The notes under the pieces were generated by a model, which was not told the origin of the DNA, made no database searches, and saw only the letters and a program-made list of their open reading frames with translations. The position numbers and the translations under genes are program-made. A stretch of 64,000 bases of DNA from Delphinapterus leucas (taxonomy: Eukaryota; Chordata; Mammalia; Artiodactyla; Monodontidae), in contig NW_022098057.1 in NCBI RefSeq assembly GCF_002288925.2, forward strand, positions 64,099,641 through 64,163,640, written 5' to 3'. This document shows positions 11,586 through 25,096 of this stretch, piece by piece; within the stretch, counting starts at the first letter, position 1; each line of letters opens with the position of its first letter.

Positions 11586-12294
11586 TTTAAAAGTTTGCAT
11601 TTCTGCAGTATTTGAAAAAAAAATTAAGGGTAAAAATGAACATAAAACCTACTGTCTCTTTTAGTAAGTACTTTAAGGAAACACTGTGTTGAATTTTGTT
11701 TATAATTTTTCTGACAGAAAGGAACCCTGAAATTCTTTTGTATGACTAAACAAACAAGCAAGGAGAAAATATAGAAAGAAAAAAACGAATGCTTTCAGAA
11801 ACATTGTATCTGCAGTATTTTTAGCTGAGAACATGAATTGATATGTGGACTGAAACATTAGGCATTAATGCTGAAAGATAGGGCATTGGAAGGCAGTCTG
11901 AATGCTTTAACAGACCTATTTTTTTGTTCCATTTATGATAGTCATTTTGTTCAGACAATTTAAGACCTTTGTTCTTTTGAAAGTAAATTTCAATGCTTTG
12001 TGTTATTTCTCAGCACATCAACATGGGTCAATAAATTTTTTGCAAGTTAAGGGTAGGAAAATAATACTTGAAATATTCTCTCTTCATAATGGTATCACTG
12101 AATATCTTAAATGCCAGTGTGCCAGTCTCTGGGTGATTCCACTCAGATTCTATTTTTGGGCAGCTTGTACATCTCAGAAAGCTGAAAATAAAGTTCAGTG
12201 TTCTTATGCATGACCCAAATAATCACACTAACACTAATGATGTGAAGGAAAGGAAATGGGAATTAATATTTCTTCCAAGTGTACTCTAAGACAG

Positions 12295-12485
12295 GAGCAG
12301 CCTAAGTTATCTCTTATTCAACACTCACAGCAACCCTGAAAGGTATTGCTATTTGCATGTTACAAGGAGGAAACTAAGGCTTAAGGAAGTTTAGCTTTCC
12401 CAAAGGTAGCCAGCCAGTGAGCTGCACAGCTGGGGGAATTCAAACCTAGGCCTCTTAGTTTAAAATGTATTCTCTTTTCATTGCC
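12295..12485 (-). mobile_element. MIR SINE, antisense
   Basis: 'gaggaaactaaggctta', 'agccagtgagctgcacag' and 'ttcaaacctaggcctc' mark it. Confidence 0.85.
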
Positions 12486-13079
12486 CCGCCCCCTCCACTG
12501 TCTTCTCATGAAAAGTAATTATGCAGGTTAGTTCAAAAATCAGAAATCACCCAAAGAAGGAAACTCGCCATTATTTTCATATGTATCGGTAGGCAAAGGA
12601 TTATTAAAATTATTAACTTTGATTTTAGGGACTTGGTGTTTATTTAACAGAAGCAAGAAGAGAACAGAAAAATCGCATAAGACTAAGTCTTAGACTGTTT
12701 TCACAAAGAAGACTCAATAAAATTTGTTGACTGAAATAGCAAGGGCTAATACACATTTCTGAGAAGTTATTACCTGAAATCTATCAAAAGGAATTTGTAT
12801 TTTATATCCCTATTCAAGTTCTTATTTTTATTTGCATATGGATCTACCCATTTGGTGTTTCTTGCTTTAGCAAACTTCCTATCAAAGTCAGCATACTTTA
12901 ATGGAAGACCTGGAAAACCTTCTTTATTTTGCCTCATCACCCAACTGCTTTTCATTCCAAACTGAGAATGGATTAGTTAAAACGTAGTCTAACCAAGAAG
13001 TCTCCTGTTAATATATTAGAGATTCTCTCCTTTCATCTTATAACCTAGACAATAAGCTTTAATTAAAAATGTGGGTGAG

Positions 13080-13196
13080 GGAATTCCCTGGAGGTCCAGT
13101 GGTTAGGACGCTTTCAATGCCGGGGGCCCAGGTTCAATCCCTGGTCAGGGAACTAAGATCCCACAAGCCACGTGACGCAGCCAAAAAAAAAAAAAA
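13080..13196 (+). mobile_element. tRNA-derived SINE, short CHR type
   Basis: Head ggaattccctggaggtccag, B-box-like gttcaatcc and A tail of about 15. The duplication aaaaatgtgggtga flanks it. Confidence 0.92.
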
Positions 13197-13609
13197 ATGT
13201 GGGTGATAATGTCAATAAAAGGGATAAGCAAATATCTACAATGTCACAGGGGACTTAAACCAAAAATTTACCACAGTGTAAACTGAGCTGGGGATAAATC
13301 TGTTTGTAGACAGCCCACTGGCCTGACAATATTGTGCAGATTTCAAATAGGAATAAGAAAAGCCTTGGTATAATCAGAAATGTGATCATACTGATCCTAT
13401 AAAACATAAACAACCTTTCTGGTCTGATCTGCCACTCTTCTACACAAATCCTTGTCTCCAAAAAGTTCCACCAGTATTTTCTTGCTTTATCTTTCCTTCC
13501 TGCCTTTGTTCATTATTTCTTCCAATTATTATGTAATTAAACAACTAATGGTTATAACATTTCTTATATTGCTGAATTAAACTGAGTTTTCATTTATGCA
13601 TTTATGCTT

Positions 13610-13735
13610 TATCTATTTAACTATATCAACTCCTTGAGAATCGAAGCCATAAAAAAATGTATATAGGCCACACAGCTTTAATCTCAAGGCATGGCACAAA
13701 TTAGTCACTTAATAAATATTTGTAGCATGCTATAA
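13610..13735 (+). mobile_element. L2 LINE 3' end
   Basis: 'ctccttgagaatcgaagcc' and 'cacttaataaatatttgt' fit a short L2 tail. Confidence 0.65.
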
Positions 13736-14285
13736 AAATAATCTATTAATTGTTGAGTTGTCCTAAATTATTCACACAATTCAACAAATATTTAATGAAT
13801 GCTTATTGTGTGCCAGAAAAGATCAAATGACCTAAACTCTCAGCAACATTAACTGATTCAATTGTCATTAACAATTATGATGTTAGTTTAACACAGAAAT
13901 ACTGTTAAGAATCAATTCAAATGAGGAAAGGAGCTAAAAATGTTTGGTTGTTCTTTGTGCACCAGTCATTGAGCAATGACTATCAATATATGTGCTTTGG
14001 CTTAGTGGATGCTCACAATTCTTGAGATAATTGATATGGGGGACTTTTGCTTTTGGAAATGATTGGGACTGTTTACAGCACCCACCTTGCCCAAGAGTTC
14101 TTCTGTAGGTGCCCCTCATACTTTTGCATTTTCCTTAACTGGCTTAACCACTATTTTTCCTGCCCACCTTGGAACAACCTTTGTTTTACATCAGGTCTTT
14201 ACTTTCTGTCCAAGCCCTAGAATCAGACTCTTTTTTCCTTCCATAGACTGCTCCTCTTGAGTTTTGGACTTAAAAACCCTACTAC

Positions 14286-14481
14286 GGGCCTTCCCTGGTG
14301 GTGCAGTGGTTGAGAGTCCGCCAGCCGATGCAGGGAACACGGGTTCATGCCCCGGTCCGGGAGGATCCCACATGCCGCGGAGCGGCTGGGCCTGTGGGCC
14401 ATGGCCGCTGAGCCTGCGCGTCCGGAGCCTGTGCTCCGCAACGGGAGAGGCCTGTGTACCGCAAACAAACAAGCAAACAAA
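14286..14481 (+). mobile_element. CHR-type SINE with small 3' deletion
   Basis: Head to tail present, but the usual 'cacaacagtgagagg' segment before the end is missing and the tail is (caaa)-rich. Flanking duplications read aaaccctactacg and aaatccctactacg. Confidence 0.92.
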
Positions 14482-14794
14482 AATCCCTACTACGCATAGC
14501 TGAGAGGCAGTTCTGTCTGTTCTTATGCCCTGGTTTTTGAGATTCCAGTTCAAGTCACAGACTGAGTTGCCTGTTTTCTCAGAAATAAAGAGTACAGTAC
14601 ACTTAAAACACACATATATTCTCTTTAGATCAAGATTTCAACTACTGGTGGCTGACTGCTAATTGGACTTATTAAAATGCAGATAAGCTAGAATGAATTA
14701 CTCAGCTCTCTGGTGATCCTAGCTGACCCTGTCCAGTGTCCACACCAACGAAGCTTTATTGTTCATATTTAATACATAATTTAATTTAATACAA

Positions 14795-15070
14795 CAACCC
14801 AGGAAGTGTGAATTGTTATCCCCATTTTATGGAGAATGAAACTGAAAAAATTATATGCTACTGTGGGTTTTGCAAATTCAGGGGTCTGAAAAAGTCTCAG
14901 GAGGTACACCCTGAGATCATCCAAGGTATTCTATATCATTATCCTTCTTTGTATAGAGGAGGAAACTGAAGATCAGAGAAAAAATTTCCACAGGGCCCCC
15001 TCAGAGCTCTGATTCACACCCAAGTCTACATGACACCAAAGTCCAAGTTCTTCTCTACTACATGGCATCT
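14795..15070 (-). mobile_element. MIR fragments, antisense
   Basis: Two diverged pieces: 'atccccattttatggagaat' and, from about 14,925, 'gaggaaactgaagatcagag' with 'caagtctacatgacaccaaa'. Confidence 0.7.
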
Positions 15071-16253
15071 CCTTTCAGAGGAATACACCCTTGTTAGCAA
15101 TGCATTTGAGAATCAATTTTGAAAAAACTCAGAAGATATAGAGTTACAAGAAGGAGACCTCAAGTGATATTAGGATTATGATGATTTAGTGATTTCCTCC
15201 AAAATCCTTCCAAGTCCTTAGAAATCTGGATGATTTCCTATCTCTGACTGGTCAAAGAAATAACTTAAAAGAAATTGAAGCAACCATAAATAATAAACAA
15301 TTATCTTGGTGCATCTCTAGCTGCAAATTACTAGACATAGTGAAATTAAGCATGTAGAGATCATATTTTAAGTAGACATTTACTTAGCACTTCATCTTTT
15401 TGAAGTTAGTTACAATCATGTATTGGTTATTATGTTCTAATAACAATGACAGAACTACACCACTGTCCGTGAAGTTGGTCTTTATTATGATTATTTTGTA
15501 CATGGGAAAATTAAACACTAGAATGGCCATGGAAATGTAAATCAGCAGTAAAACCGAGATTGCCAAGTTCACATTATTAATTTAGTTTAATAAGAGCTTT
15601 TTTAGGGGAACACCCCAAAGTTTATCTACTAGCAAAACTGGAGCAATAAATATGTGCTAAATGAGGCTTAGAACACGCTTTGAATAACTGAGTAGAGATG
15701 GCAACTAAAAGAAACATAAAAAAGTAATTATTTTCTATTTCTATTTTTCTATTTCTAGCTGGTAATTATAGCAAATAATATTTTTCTAAGTCTTAAGAAA
15801 ACTGTGAGAACCAGATTAATTTCTTTTATTCTTTAAAATGATCTAAGTGCTCATGAACTTTATTTTAAAGGTCATATATCTCAATGTACTAAAAACTTCC
15901 TTCCTAGCTACTATGGGAAGTCTCATAAAATAGAGACTCAGTTTTTAAAAAAAAATTCTTATCTGCTTTTTAATTTTGTATGAAGAATAGGTGGAAGAAA
16001 TCCAATTACTATGTTAACAAAAAGAGGCAGCTGGATTGCTTATTTGGTGATCATTCACTATGTTCATATTGGGATGGCATGGTAGGCAGGGTTTTATTTG
16101 ATTTAATTCTCTCTTCTCTATTAATTTAGAAATGTTAAGGTCAGAGGATGTTTCCAAGTTCAGGTAGTGTTTAACTCAAACAATGAAAAAAAATAAGTAA
16201 GCATAAAAGCCATTGTAAAATCTATGTCTTTAACTACCTTAAAACCAGAATAA

Positions 16254-16416
16254 GGGACTTCCTTGGTCCAGTGGCTAAGACTCCACGCTCCCAATGCAAG
16301 GGACCCAGGTTCGATCCCTGGTGAGGGAACTAGATCCCACATTGCTGCAACGAAGATCCCGCGTGGTGCAACTAAGACCCAATGCAGACAAATAAATAAA
16401 TATTAAAAAAAAAAAA
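16254..16416 (+). mobile_element. tRNA-derived SINE, CHR type, ~160 bp
   Basis: Head gggacttccttggtccag, B-box-like gttcgatcc, then 'tgcaacgaagatcccgcg' and an (aaat)n/A tail. The duplication ccagaataagg/tcagaataagg flanks it. Confidence 0.9.
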
Positions 16417-16629
16417 TCAGAATAAGGATGCACGTGAATCAAATTTAAGAAAGATCATCACCTCTTTTCAGAAACAAATAATAACTAGTACAGAAAGATG
16501 AGCAGTTTTAAACTTGAGACATTGATATATGCCTTGTTTGATTTGAACATAGAATGTTTAAAATTTATATCAGTGGTATAGTATGATGTTTAAAAGAAGT
16601 CAAATAAATGCTGTAATTAGGCAGAGAGA

Positions 16630-16855
16630 AATTGTATTTAGAGTTAGATTCTACCTCCACCACTTATTATCTGAGAAGGCTTAGGCAAGTTATTTAATTT
16701 CTCTGTGCTTTAGTTTCCTCAGCTCTGAAAAATGGGAGAAATATTAGTACCTAACTCATGGGATTGCTGTGAGAATTAAGTAAATACTCTTAGAATAATA
16801 CCTGGCTCCTAGCAAGTGGCCAGTAAATGTTAACTATCATTATTACCATTCTTAT
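16630..16855 (+). mobile_element. MIR SINE
   Basis: 'ggcaagttatttaatttctc', 'tgctttagtttcctcagc' and 'ctggctcctagcaagtggcc' are present. Confidence 0.87.
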
Positions 16856-17900
16856 CATAGAAAGATATATTTTAAGTAAACATCTTTTAATCTGGCTTTG
16901 TGAAGTCACAGGGAGTGAAGTATACACATTTGTGCTGAGCTGTAAACTCTAAGGAAAGGCCAGAGGCTGAATGGGCCATCTAGACTGATGACTCAGACAC
17001 AGCCGCAGTTCAGGTTTCCAGACTGATTCAGTCCTTGGCTTCTGTCCTGACACTGACAACAAAAATGCCAATTAGTGCAAGAGTGATGAGTTTTTTTAAC
17101 ATGGGTGCTGTTCATCAGAGATTCAAATCAGATCACTTACATCTTGTATAGGACACCGATAGTGATCAACCAAGTTCAGTTGTAAACCAATGACATGGAG
17201 GTAAAATGCTTCATATCTAGTTACCGTGCTCCTGAACCATCTGCTTCTGAATTCTAAATTCTCAACTCAGCCACTGCCAAGGGGCTAAACATAGCTAAAG
17301 GGTTGAAATTATAATTTGATCTGACAACCCAAGTATCAGACAAGCCTACTTTAGCCAAATAAGTAGAGGGGTGACAAATATCAGAGCAGTATATCCACTC
17401 TGTGGTATGTGCTTTATGACAAGAAAATAATAATTGAGAGTATTGGTAAATATCTTATTTCTTATCTGATCTAGAAAAGGGTGTCAGCATAGATTGGTAT
17501 AAAACTTTAGGTCGACAAAACTATTGTTAAGGTTAAGTGATTTAGAGAGGAGAAATCTAGGGAAGTGAGGGATATCTTAGAATTCCCATGATCTTGAATT
17601 GTCTAATGAACTAATGTTGAATGTATATAAACACCACATGGAATAAGATAAAGAAGATCTAGATCTACTAAATAAATGCTGATAATGATAATGATGATGA
17701 TGTGGAGTAGATGTCAAATACAAAGAGCAATGATGTTTTAAATCCTATTATTTAAATGATCTTTTGTACTAACACTACATTTGAAAAGTGTTTTATTGTT
17801 TTTTATTAGCTATTTCTCATCAGAGTCCTGTCAGTAGATCTGCTTTAATACTCACATTTTACATATGTGGAAGCTGACATAAAAAATAATTAAATAGTTA

Positions 17901-18223
17901 GGGGCTTCCCTGATAGCACAGTGGTTAAGAATCTGCCTGCCAGTGCAGGGGACACAGGTTCGAGCCCTGGTCCGGGAAGATCCCACATGCCGCAGAGCAG
18001 TTAAGCCCTTGCACCACAACTACTGAGCCTGCACTCTAGAGCCCGCGAGCCACAACTGCTGAAGCCCGCGCGCCTAGAGCCTGTGCTCCACAACAAGAGA
18101 AGCCATCGCAATGAGAAGCCCTCGCACCACAATGAAGAGTAGCCCCCGCTCACCGCAACTAGAGAAAGCCTGCGCACAGCAACAAAGACCCAACGCAGCC
18201 ATAAATAAACAAATAAATAATAC
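17901..18223 (+). mobile_element. CHR-type SINE, long (~320 bp) form
   Basis: Long form with repeated 'ccacaactactgagcc'-like modules, 'agagaaagcctgcgcacagc' and an (aaat)n tail. It is more diverged than the ~210 bp copies. Confidence 0.92.
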
Positions 18224-19613
18224 ACAAAAAGCTTGCCAACTTAAAAAAAAAATCTTCAGTCTTTTGAAACTCTTTATACAATATATGAATAAAATAAATC
18301 CTTGACATTCACAGTAGGGTGTACCCTAAGCCATTTGTGGATCCCTTATACCATTGTTGTATTTGATTTTTCAGATAAAATGTGTATGAGATCATAATTA
18401 GAGAACTGATGGTTGCTTAGGCTCAGGGACCATGTAAGTGACTAGCCCTGAACCCCCAGGTCCAGGTGTACATGTCCAAAGTGATACCTCAGCAAAATCA
18501 CAAATTATTGTGTCATGGCCTTTCAGGATAGTTCCTTGTTTAGACAAAAATGCCAAATGTTAAATGTGTGAATGCCAAGGGCTTTTTTGTATTTTTGATC
18601 AAATTCCTAAGTCCATGGCTGAGTGGCACTGCCAGTGGCAGGAACAAGGGATGCTCACACTTGAGGAAGCCATGAATTCACTCAAGCTAGGTCCTCGGAT
18701 GAAGTGAAGCCAGTTTGCCACCAAACAAACCCCTGGGACCAGGACGTAGAGAGTAGGCTGTGGCCAGAGCTGGAGTGGGTCTGGCCTGGTTTAAACTCTG
18801 CTCCAGGCTAATAAGGAAAAACCAGCTGGTTTTGGGTCTCTGCCTTTGCCTTTAAGTCCTTATGTGACTTCTTTTCCCCAGGGTTTCTAATTAAAGAATA
18901 AAATTTAACTAGTTAAAAAAAATTAGTTCAATGAGAAAGAATTAGTTCGGCTCTGAGAGTTTGAAACCTATGCTCGTATATACCTCTTTAAACTTTAGTT
19001 GTTCATTTTTAAAGAGCAGTAAAGCTTGTATAAGATTTAAAAAAAAAGTCTTCAAAACAGTATTTATAATATGACCCTGTTTTATTTTTTAAAATTTTGG
19101 AGTACAATATTCCAAAATGTTAAACTGGTTATAACTATGTAGTGGAACTATGGAAGATTTTTCTCTCATATTTTTTCTTAGCTGTACTTTTTAAAAAACT
19201 TCTAATAAGGGTGTATTATAGTTATAAAGAGAAAAAAGACGGTAAAAGTTGCCCCCAAGGCAAAAAAAGAAAAAAAAAAAAAGCTTCAAGGACACCAGTA
19301 GAAAAAAGAAGCAAAATTTGGCTGTAGCCTAACTGATGGTCTCTACCTACCTATCTATCTGTCAAATATATGTTTGTATATAAATATAAATATGTGTATA
19401 TCTACATCTATATCTACATCTGAAGAGATAATTGGAATTACCAGTAGGAAAGGGAAATCAAAGAAGAAAGAATCAGCAGTGTTCATCCAAGAGAGCCTAT
19501 CTGCTCCTGATGGTGGTGTGCTGGCAGCTCCAGACCAACACTACCAGATGCCATAACCAATTACTTACCTTGCTCCAATCCATGCTCATACAACAGCATT
19601 CTGATTTCAATTG

Positions 19614-19616
<3 letters not shown>

Positions 19617-19644
<28 letters not shown>

Positions 19645-19836
19645 ACGGTATGCGGGCCTCTCACTGTTGTGGCCTCTCCCGTTGCGGATCACAGGCTCCG
19701 GATGTGCAGGCTCAGCGGCCATGGCTCGTGGGCCCAGCCGCTCCGCTGCATGTGGGATCCTCCTGGACCGGGGCACGAACCCGCGTCCCCTGCATCGGCA
19801 GGCGGACTCTCAAACACTGCGCCACCAGGGAAGCCC
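19617..19836 (-). mobile_element. CHR-type SINE with (CA)n tail
   Basis: Minus-strand copy whose tail is a dinucleotide run ((GT)n on the + strand, 19,617-19,644) instead of poly-A. Short flanking duplications tcaattgag/tcaattaag are visible. Confidence 0.93.
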
Positions 19837-19883
19837 TCAATTAAGTGTTTTATTTAAATAGACTTATTTATTTTTAGTTTTTA

Positions 19884-20153
19884 AAATAAATTTATTTATT
19901 TTTGGCTGCATTGGGTCTTCGTTGCGGTTCGTGGGCTTCTCATTGCGGTGGCTTCTCTTGTTGCGGAGCATGAGCTCTAGATGCGTGGTCTTCAGTAGTT
20001 GTGGCTCATGGGCTCTAGAGCGCAGGCTCAGTAGTTGTGGCGCACGGGTTTAGTTGCTCCACGGCATGTGGGATCTTCCTGGACCAGGGCTCGAACCCGT
20101 GTCCCCTGCATTGGCAGGCGGATTCTTAGCCACTGCGCCACCAGGGAAGTCCC
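19884..20153 (-). mobile_element. CHR-type SINE, long form
   Basis: Minus strand, T-rich end at 19,884, then 'ggctgcattgggtcttcg', ending 'ccagggaagtccc'. Short tagactt-like repeats flank it. Confidence 0.92.
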
Positions 20154-20599
20154 TAGACTTCTTTTAAATAATAAGTTGGTAGGCGAATATGGCACTTAGT
20201 TTGCTCTCAAGCCATGTTTCTCATTGTAAATTAACAAATTGGAAATGTGGATGCTGTATTACTCTCTTGGGAGTTTGATTAATGTAAATACTCTGCAAAA
20301 GGACTGGATCACTATAAGAGTTTTTGAAAAACAAATTAGGTTTCTGATCTTGGATAGCTGAGGACCAGACAGTGAAACCTGGTGATTTCATCAAGGTGAT
20401 TAAAAGCTGCAAGATCTTACGACAGTCAACCAACTGGACTTCCCTAAGAAGCAATCCTGTAATTCAATGTGTGACCTTTAGTATGAAATAAATACATGGC
20501 AGGTGTGTCTTGGAGACACTGCCATAAGATACTTCCACAATATGAACGATGGGGATGGCATTTTAGCTATGATCCAGCCTATCTTTCTTAGCTTGGAGT

Positions 20600-20705
20600 T
20601 GTAGATAAACTGAGGACCAGAGGAAGTAAGTCGGTTATCTAAGATTGCAGTTGATATCAGCTCAAACTTGAAATTATAATTGGTGCTTCCTAGTCCAGCA
20701 TATGA
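20600..20705 (-). mobile_element. MIR fragment, antisense
   Basis: 'aactgaggaccagaggaagt' followed by diverged MIR-like sequence. Confidence 0.6.
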
Positions 20706-21071
20706 AACTGTTTTCCATAGCCTTTATGAAATAATATCACAGCTGTAAAATGCACACATCCATGACTATATCTTCGTTTCCTGTTTTAAAAGGTATTTAT
20801 TCACTAGTATGTTCAAAGTACTCTGCTAAGTTAAGATTTTCTTCAAATCTGCTCTATATGTTTTATAATATGAGTAAATGTTTAACACTGGGAGTAGGGT
20901 AGAGGAAAATATGGCTACTTACTAAGAAGCTAATACATGCCAGGCACTGTTCTAGATACACTACATCTTACTTTCATTTATTATATGATTAAATGCTTTT
21001 CAATAATGACGATTTTTATTTAATGATAATCTTGGATATGACTTGATGCAATGAAGTGCATTCATTTAGGG

Positions 21072-21411
21072 CAGCAGTCCCTAACCCTTTTGGCACCAGG
21101 GATCAGTCTCATGGAAGACAATTTTTCCACGGACTGGGGCAGAGGGGGATGGTTTCGGGATGATTCAAGTGCATTACATTTATTATGCACTTTATTTCTA
21201 TTATTATTACATTGTAAGATATAATGAAATTGTTATACAACTCACCATAATGCTGTTAGGAGCCGGAGCTCAGGCGGTAATGCGAGCTATGGGGAGCGGC
21301 TGTAAATACAGGTGAAGCTTCGCACACTTGCTTGCTCCTCACCTCCTGCTGTGCGGCCCCGGTCCTAACAGGACTGGTAGTTGTCCGGGGCCCGGCGGTT
21401 GGGGACCCCTG
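21072..21411. mobile_element. hAT-type non-autonomous DNA transposon
   Basis: Terminal inverted repeats (cagcagtccctaacc at the start, ggttggggacccctg at the end) are flanked by a perfect 8-bp target duplication atttaggg at 21,064-21,071 and 21,412-21,419, the mark of hAT elements. No transposase is encoded; it is an internal-deletion derivative. Confidence 0.9.
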
Positions 21412-21544
21412 ATTTAGGGTATCATTAGAGAACTTATATGGTACACGTCCAAAGGTTTTAGTAAATAATAAGTGAAAGTAATACTCCCAATGGAAGAGGT
21501 TCTTTTCTGTCTCGCTACACACTAAGCATCCCTCCCACCCCCCA

Positions 21545-21855
21545 CAAAAGCTCACAAAAGACCACATATTGTGTGATTCCATTTATATGAAATGTCCAGA
21601 ATAGACAAATCTACAGAAACAGATAGTAAATTTGTGGTTGCCTAGGGTTGTGGGTGAGGGGAATGTGGGAAGAAAAGAGGAATCACTGCTCTTGGGTATA
21701 GGTTTTTGTGGGGAGGGTGAGGAAATGTTCTACAGTTGATTGTGGCAATGGTTGCAAAACTCTGTAGATATACTAAAAACCACTGTATTGTACACTTTAA
21801 ATAGGTGAATTGTATGGTATGTGAATTATATCTCAATACAGCTGTAATTTTTTTA
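21545..21855 (+). mobile_element. L1 3' UTR fragment
   Basis: 'gattccatttatatgaaatg', 'gtggttgcctagggttg' and 'gtgaattatatctcaataca' are typical of old mammalian L1 3' ends. Confidence 0.85.
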
Positions 21856-23024
21856 AAATTCTAAATTTCTGCCGTCCAATTGCACAGTCCCTTCAGATCA
21901 ACCCTGTGAGATACCCTCTTAATAGAATGGGAGAGTTTTACCATTAATGAGTAGTAACTTAAAAAAAAACAGGTAATATAAAAATGAATTCCAGCACAGA
22001 AGGTAGGAACTTTTAGAAACCATGGTGAGTGATAGATAAATATGCCAACTGCGAATAACTCATGTGTGTCCTAAGGTAAATCACTGATCTAGTTCTTTAT
22101 GAAACAACAACACAGAAAATCCTGGCCTCCTCCAGGATTCTGTTGTCTGTCTTCGACCAGCTCAACCACTCTGTACTTTGCCCATGAACAAAGCACAGTG
22201 TTGCCCACTTAGTCCTATTTGTGGTATCTCTAATCTTTCCTTTTTGGACCTGCAGTATCTCATCCATTTTTTTAATATCACTTGGAGGTACTCTTTCCTC
22301 ATTCTTCTTCCACATGGTTTTACAGATTTTCTAGGACAGCCTCCTCCCTTTACGCCAACACTTGAAAAAAAAACAGCACCTACACACCCCAGAGAGCCAC
22401 AGTTCAACAAGGTGAAAAGGTGTGGTTCAGATGAATACCTTGGGTGAGGATGGATACAAGAATAGTTTTATTGCTCTCTTAATCATTGGATTCCTGGAGG
22501 CACCTCTTTACTAGGCAATATTAAATCTTTCCAGTGTTGGGACATTCCCTTAAGAAATCGCTTGCTTTACCTCCCAAGGTGAGTTCTGAGGAAGGGCCTT
22601 ACCTGGCACAAACTGCAGTGGATCTCCACAGGGGTTCCACGGGGGCTCCTGGCCCTTCCCCTCACTTGCTGAGTGTAGGGAAATCTGCCGTGGCTTTCCC
22701 TTCCTGGGCTTGCCCATCCTGCTAATTTTAGGCTGCTTCCTCATGCAGCCACCTTGGGTATCAGCATGTGGCTCCCCTCAGAGGAGCTATTTTCTCCTAT
22801 GAGTCTCATTTGTTTACAACTTCTCTCCCTTTTCCTCCTCAACCCCACCTCGGTATAGCTGAGCTATTTCTTAGTAATAAATAAAATATCTTCCAGAATT
22901 ATGCTTACTCTAATCTGAGTTTATATCTGAATTCAAGGGACTAAGGAAAACTTTTTATATTAGATTTTAGTTGTACTTCCCAGTAGCCAGATTTCCAAAT
23001 CATGTTTATCTAACAAATAAACTA

Positions 23025-23220
23025 GGTTTCTACTGTGGATAAGATATTAGGTCACAGGGATACAATGATGAGCAAAGCACATGTGTATTTCACTGATGTA
23101 ATCTCGATAACAGATTTATCAAAGTTCCACTGTGTTCTGTGCTCTCTGTTCAGACGTGGGAATAAAAAATTAATAAAGCAGAGCCCGTGTCCTCAAAGAG
23201 CTCATTAGATATTTCAGTAT
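23025..23220 (-). mobile_element. L2-like fragment, antisense
   Basis: 'cacagggatacaatgatgag' and 'tcctcaaagagctcatta' resemble a diverged inverted L2 3' end. Confidence 0.5.
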
Positions 23221-23554
23221 ACATAGAGATTCAAAGAGGCAGGGCTTACAAATTCCTGAGACTTAGTTTTTATATAATGAATGGAAATTATGTCTTCATA
23301 TATGTTATAGGCATAATCAAACAAATTGCTTATTAACTTAAAGGATATAAATATACAAGGGCAGTAGACAAAATGGATACGCTAAGCAGCATCTCAAGGC
23401 TCTCCTTTACATGTCCCCCCGAGCATTTTGTTATTCTATGGAGCCAGAGGGGTTGAAGAACCTGGAGAAGCCAATCTAGGCAATCAAAGCACAGATGATG
23501 ACCATCAGTATAACAAGACACATTCAACTTAAGATTTTTCGAGGTGATGGCGAT

Positions 23555-23675
23555 GTTAATTAATGTATGTGGTATTCATTTCACAGTACATATGTGTATC
23601 AAATCATGACATTTTACACCCTAAACCTACGCAATATTATATGTCAATTATATCTCAATAATGCTGAAAAAAAAG
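23555..23675 (+). mobile_element. L1 3' end fragment
   Basis: 'tttacaccctaaacctacgc', 'tcaattatatctcaata' and an A-rich tail mark a short L1 3' end. Confidence 0.8.
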
Positions 23676-25011
23676 ATTTTTATTCTACTTGAACAGAATA
23701 AGACTGAACATATCCATTATTTATATGTGTGGATAATTGCCCCTGTAAATTCATGGTGTGGGCATGTCTTCTACGTAAACATAACTAAGCTCCCCAATAC
23801 TTGGAAAGAGGTCCTTAGCACCTTGTTGAGTAAAAATAGTTACAAAATTCCAAGATCCATTGAGTAAACATACTGATTTCTGTGTCTGTGCAACATACTT
23901 TGGAGTATGAAAAAACATCAGAATGATGTTCAGTAAATGTTCCCAGTATGTATCTCCTGAGGTGGTGTCTCTGATATTTTCTTCTTTATATTTTACTGAA
24001 TTGTTTAAATTATTAACAATAATAATTAATGTTTTAAAATAAAATCTCTTTTAATTTTTAAATGAGAATTTCCCATACTAAACAAATTTAATTTTAAACA
24101 GAATAATTTTTTGTTAAATAAAAGAAACCATCTTATCCAGTCCCTCTAATTGTAACTAGAAGGATGATAAGGTATATCACCCTTACCATAGACTCAGTGT
24201 ACAATTTTATTCTCTGATGATGTAGTACTTTTTAAAAAAAATGTTTTCCACACGAAAAACAATTCTAACATTCACCATTCCACAGGATTTCTGTTTTATT
24301 GTCGACACTCTCAGTGCTTGCAAATGGGAGCAGTTTGAAAGCTGCTCTTTGGAAGTTAGCTTGCTGGGCAGTGCTTCCTTTTAAAGATTGAACAGATGAA
24401 GTTTGTTGTTTGTTGAAAGTGAACAGCACACGACCCTTCAGTTCACCTCTTAATACCCCAATATTTACAAAGAGTAATTTTTCTTCTCTTTATTTTTTTA
24501 AAGTAAAACAGCAGGCTGAACTGCATGGCACTTTTCTTGGGCAAACATGTTTGTCATTTTATGTGGTTAAACTGTATTTAGGTGCTGTGGAGGTGGCAAC
24601 TATAATTTGTCTTCTAGGAACACTCTGTCCTTCCCAGTCACTGATGCTCAACTGTTCCTTCAGGCTATCAGATCTACACTGAGACAATAAAAATACATTT
24701 TTAAACTGTAACGAAAATCTGTCCACAAAAATGTCTGTTTTATTTATTTCTAAATGCCAGCTATTATGGCAATTTATTTCATTTTTCTAAAAGAAGCATG
24801 AGTAACAGTACACATTTTTTAAACATTTGCAAGCAATGTGTATAAAAGTTATCTGTATGCTGAAGGCAACCAACAGTTGGTTCTAGAGCACGTAAGGAGT
24901 TCAGGGGAGTAGGGGAAAAGGGAAGGGAGTTTAAAAAGCTTTTCTGTCTCCTTACTTCTGTGTCCTCTGTGCTGCTTTCGTAAGTTTTTTAATGCTTAAT
25001 TAAGAAATGTG

Positions 25012-25096
25012 GGGGGCTTCCCTGGTGACGCAGTGGTTGAGAGTCCGCCTGCGGATGCAGGGGACACGGGTTCGTGCCCCGGTCCGGGAAGATCCC
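25012..25096 (+). mobile_element. CHR-type SINE truncated by assembly gap
   Basis: Only the first 85 bases of the ~210 bp form are present before the N run. The remainder and the downstream duplication are hidden in the gap. Confidence 0.93.

Noticed and set aside
22097..22410. Two overlapping minus-strand frames (72 and 82 codons) that looked partly protein-like
   Set aside because: They read the same DNA in different frames, have no splice signals I trust, and match no family I know.
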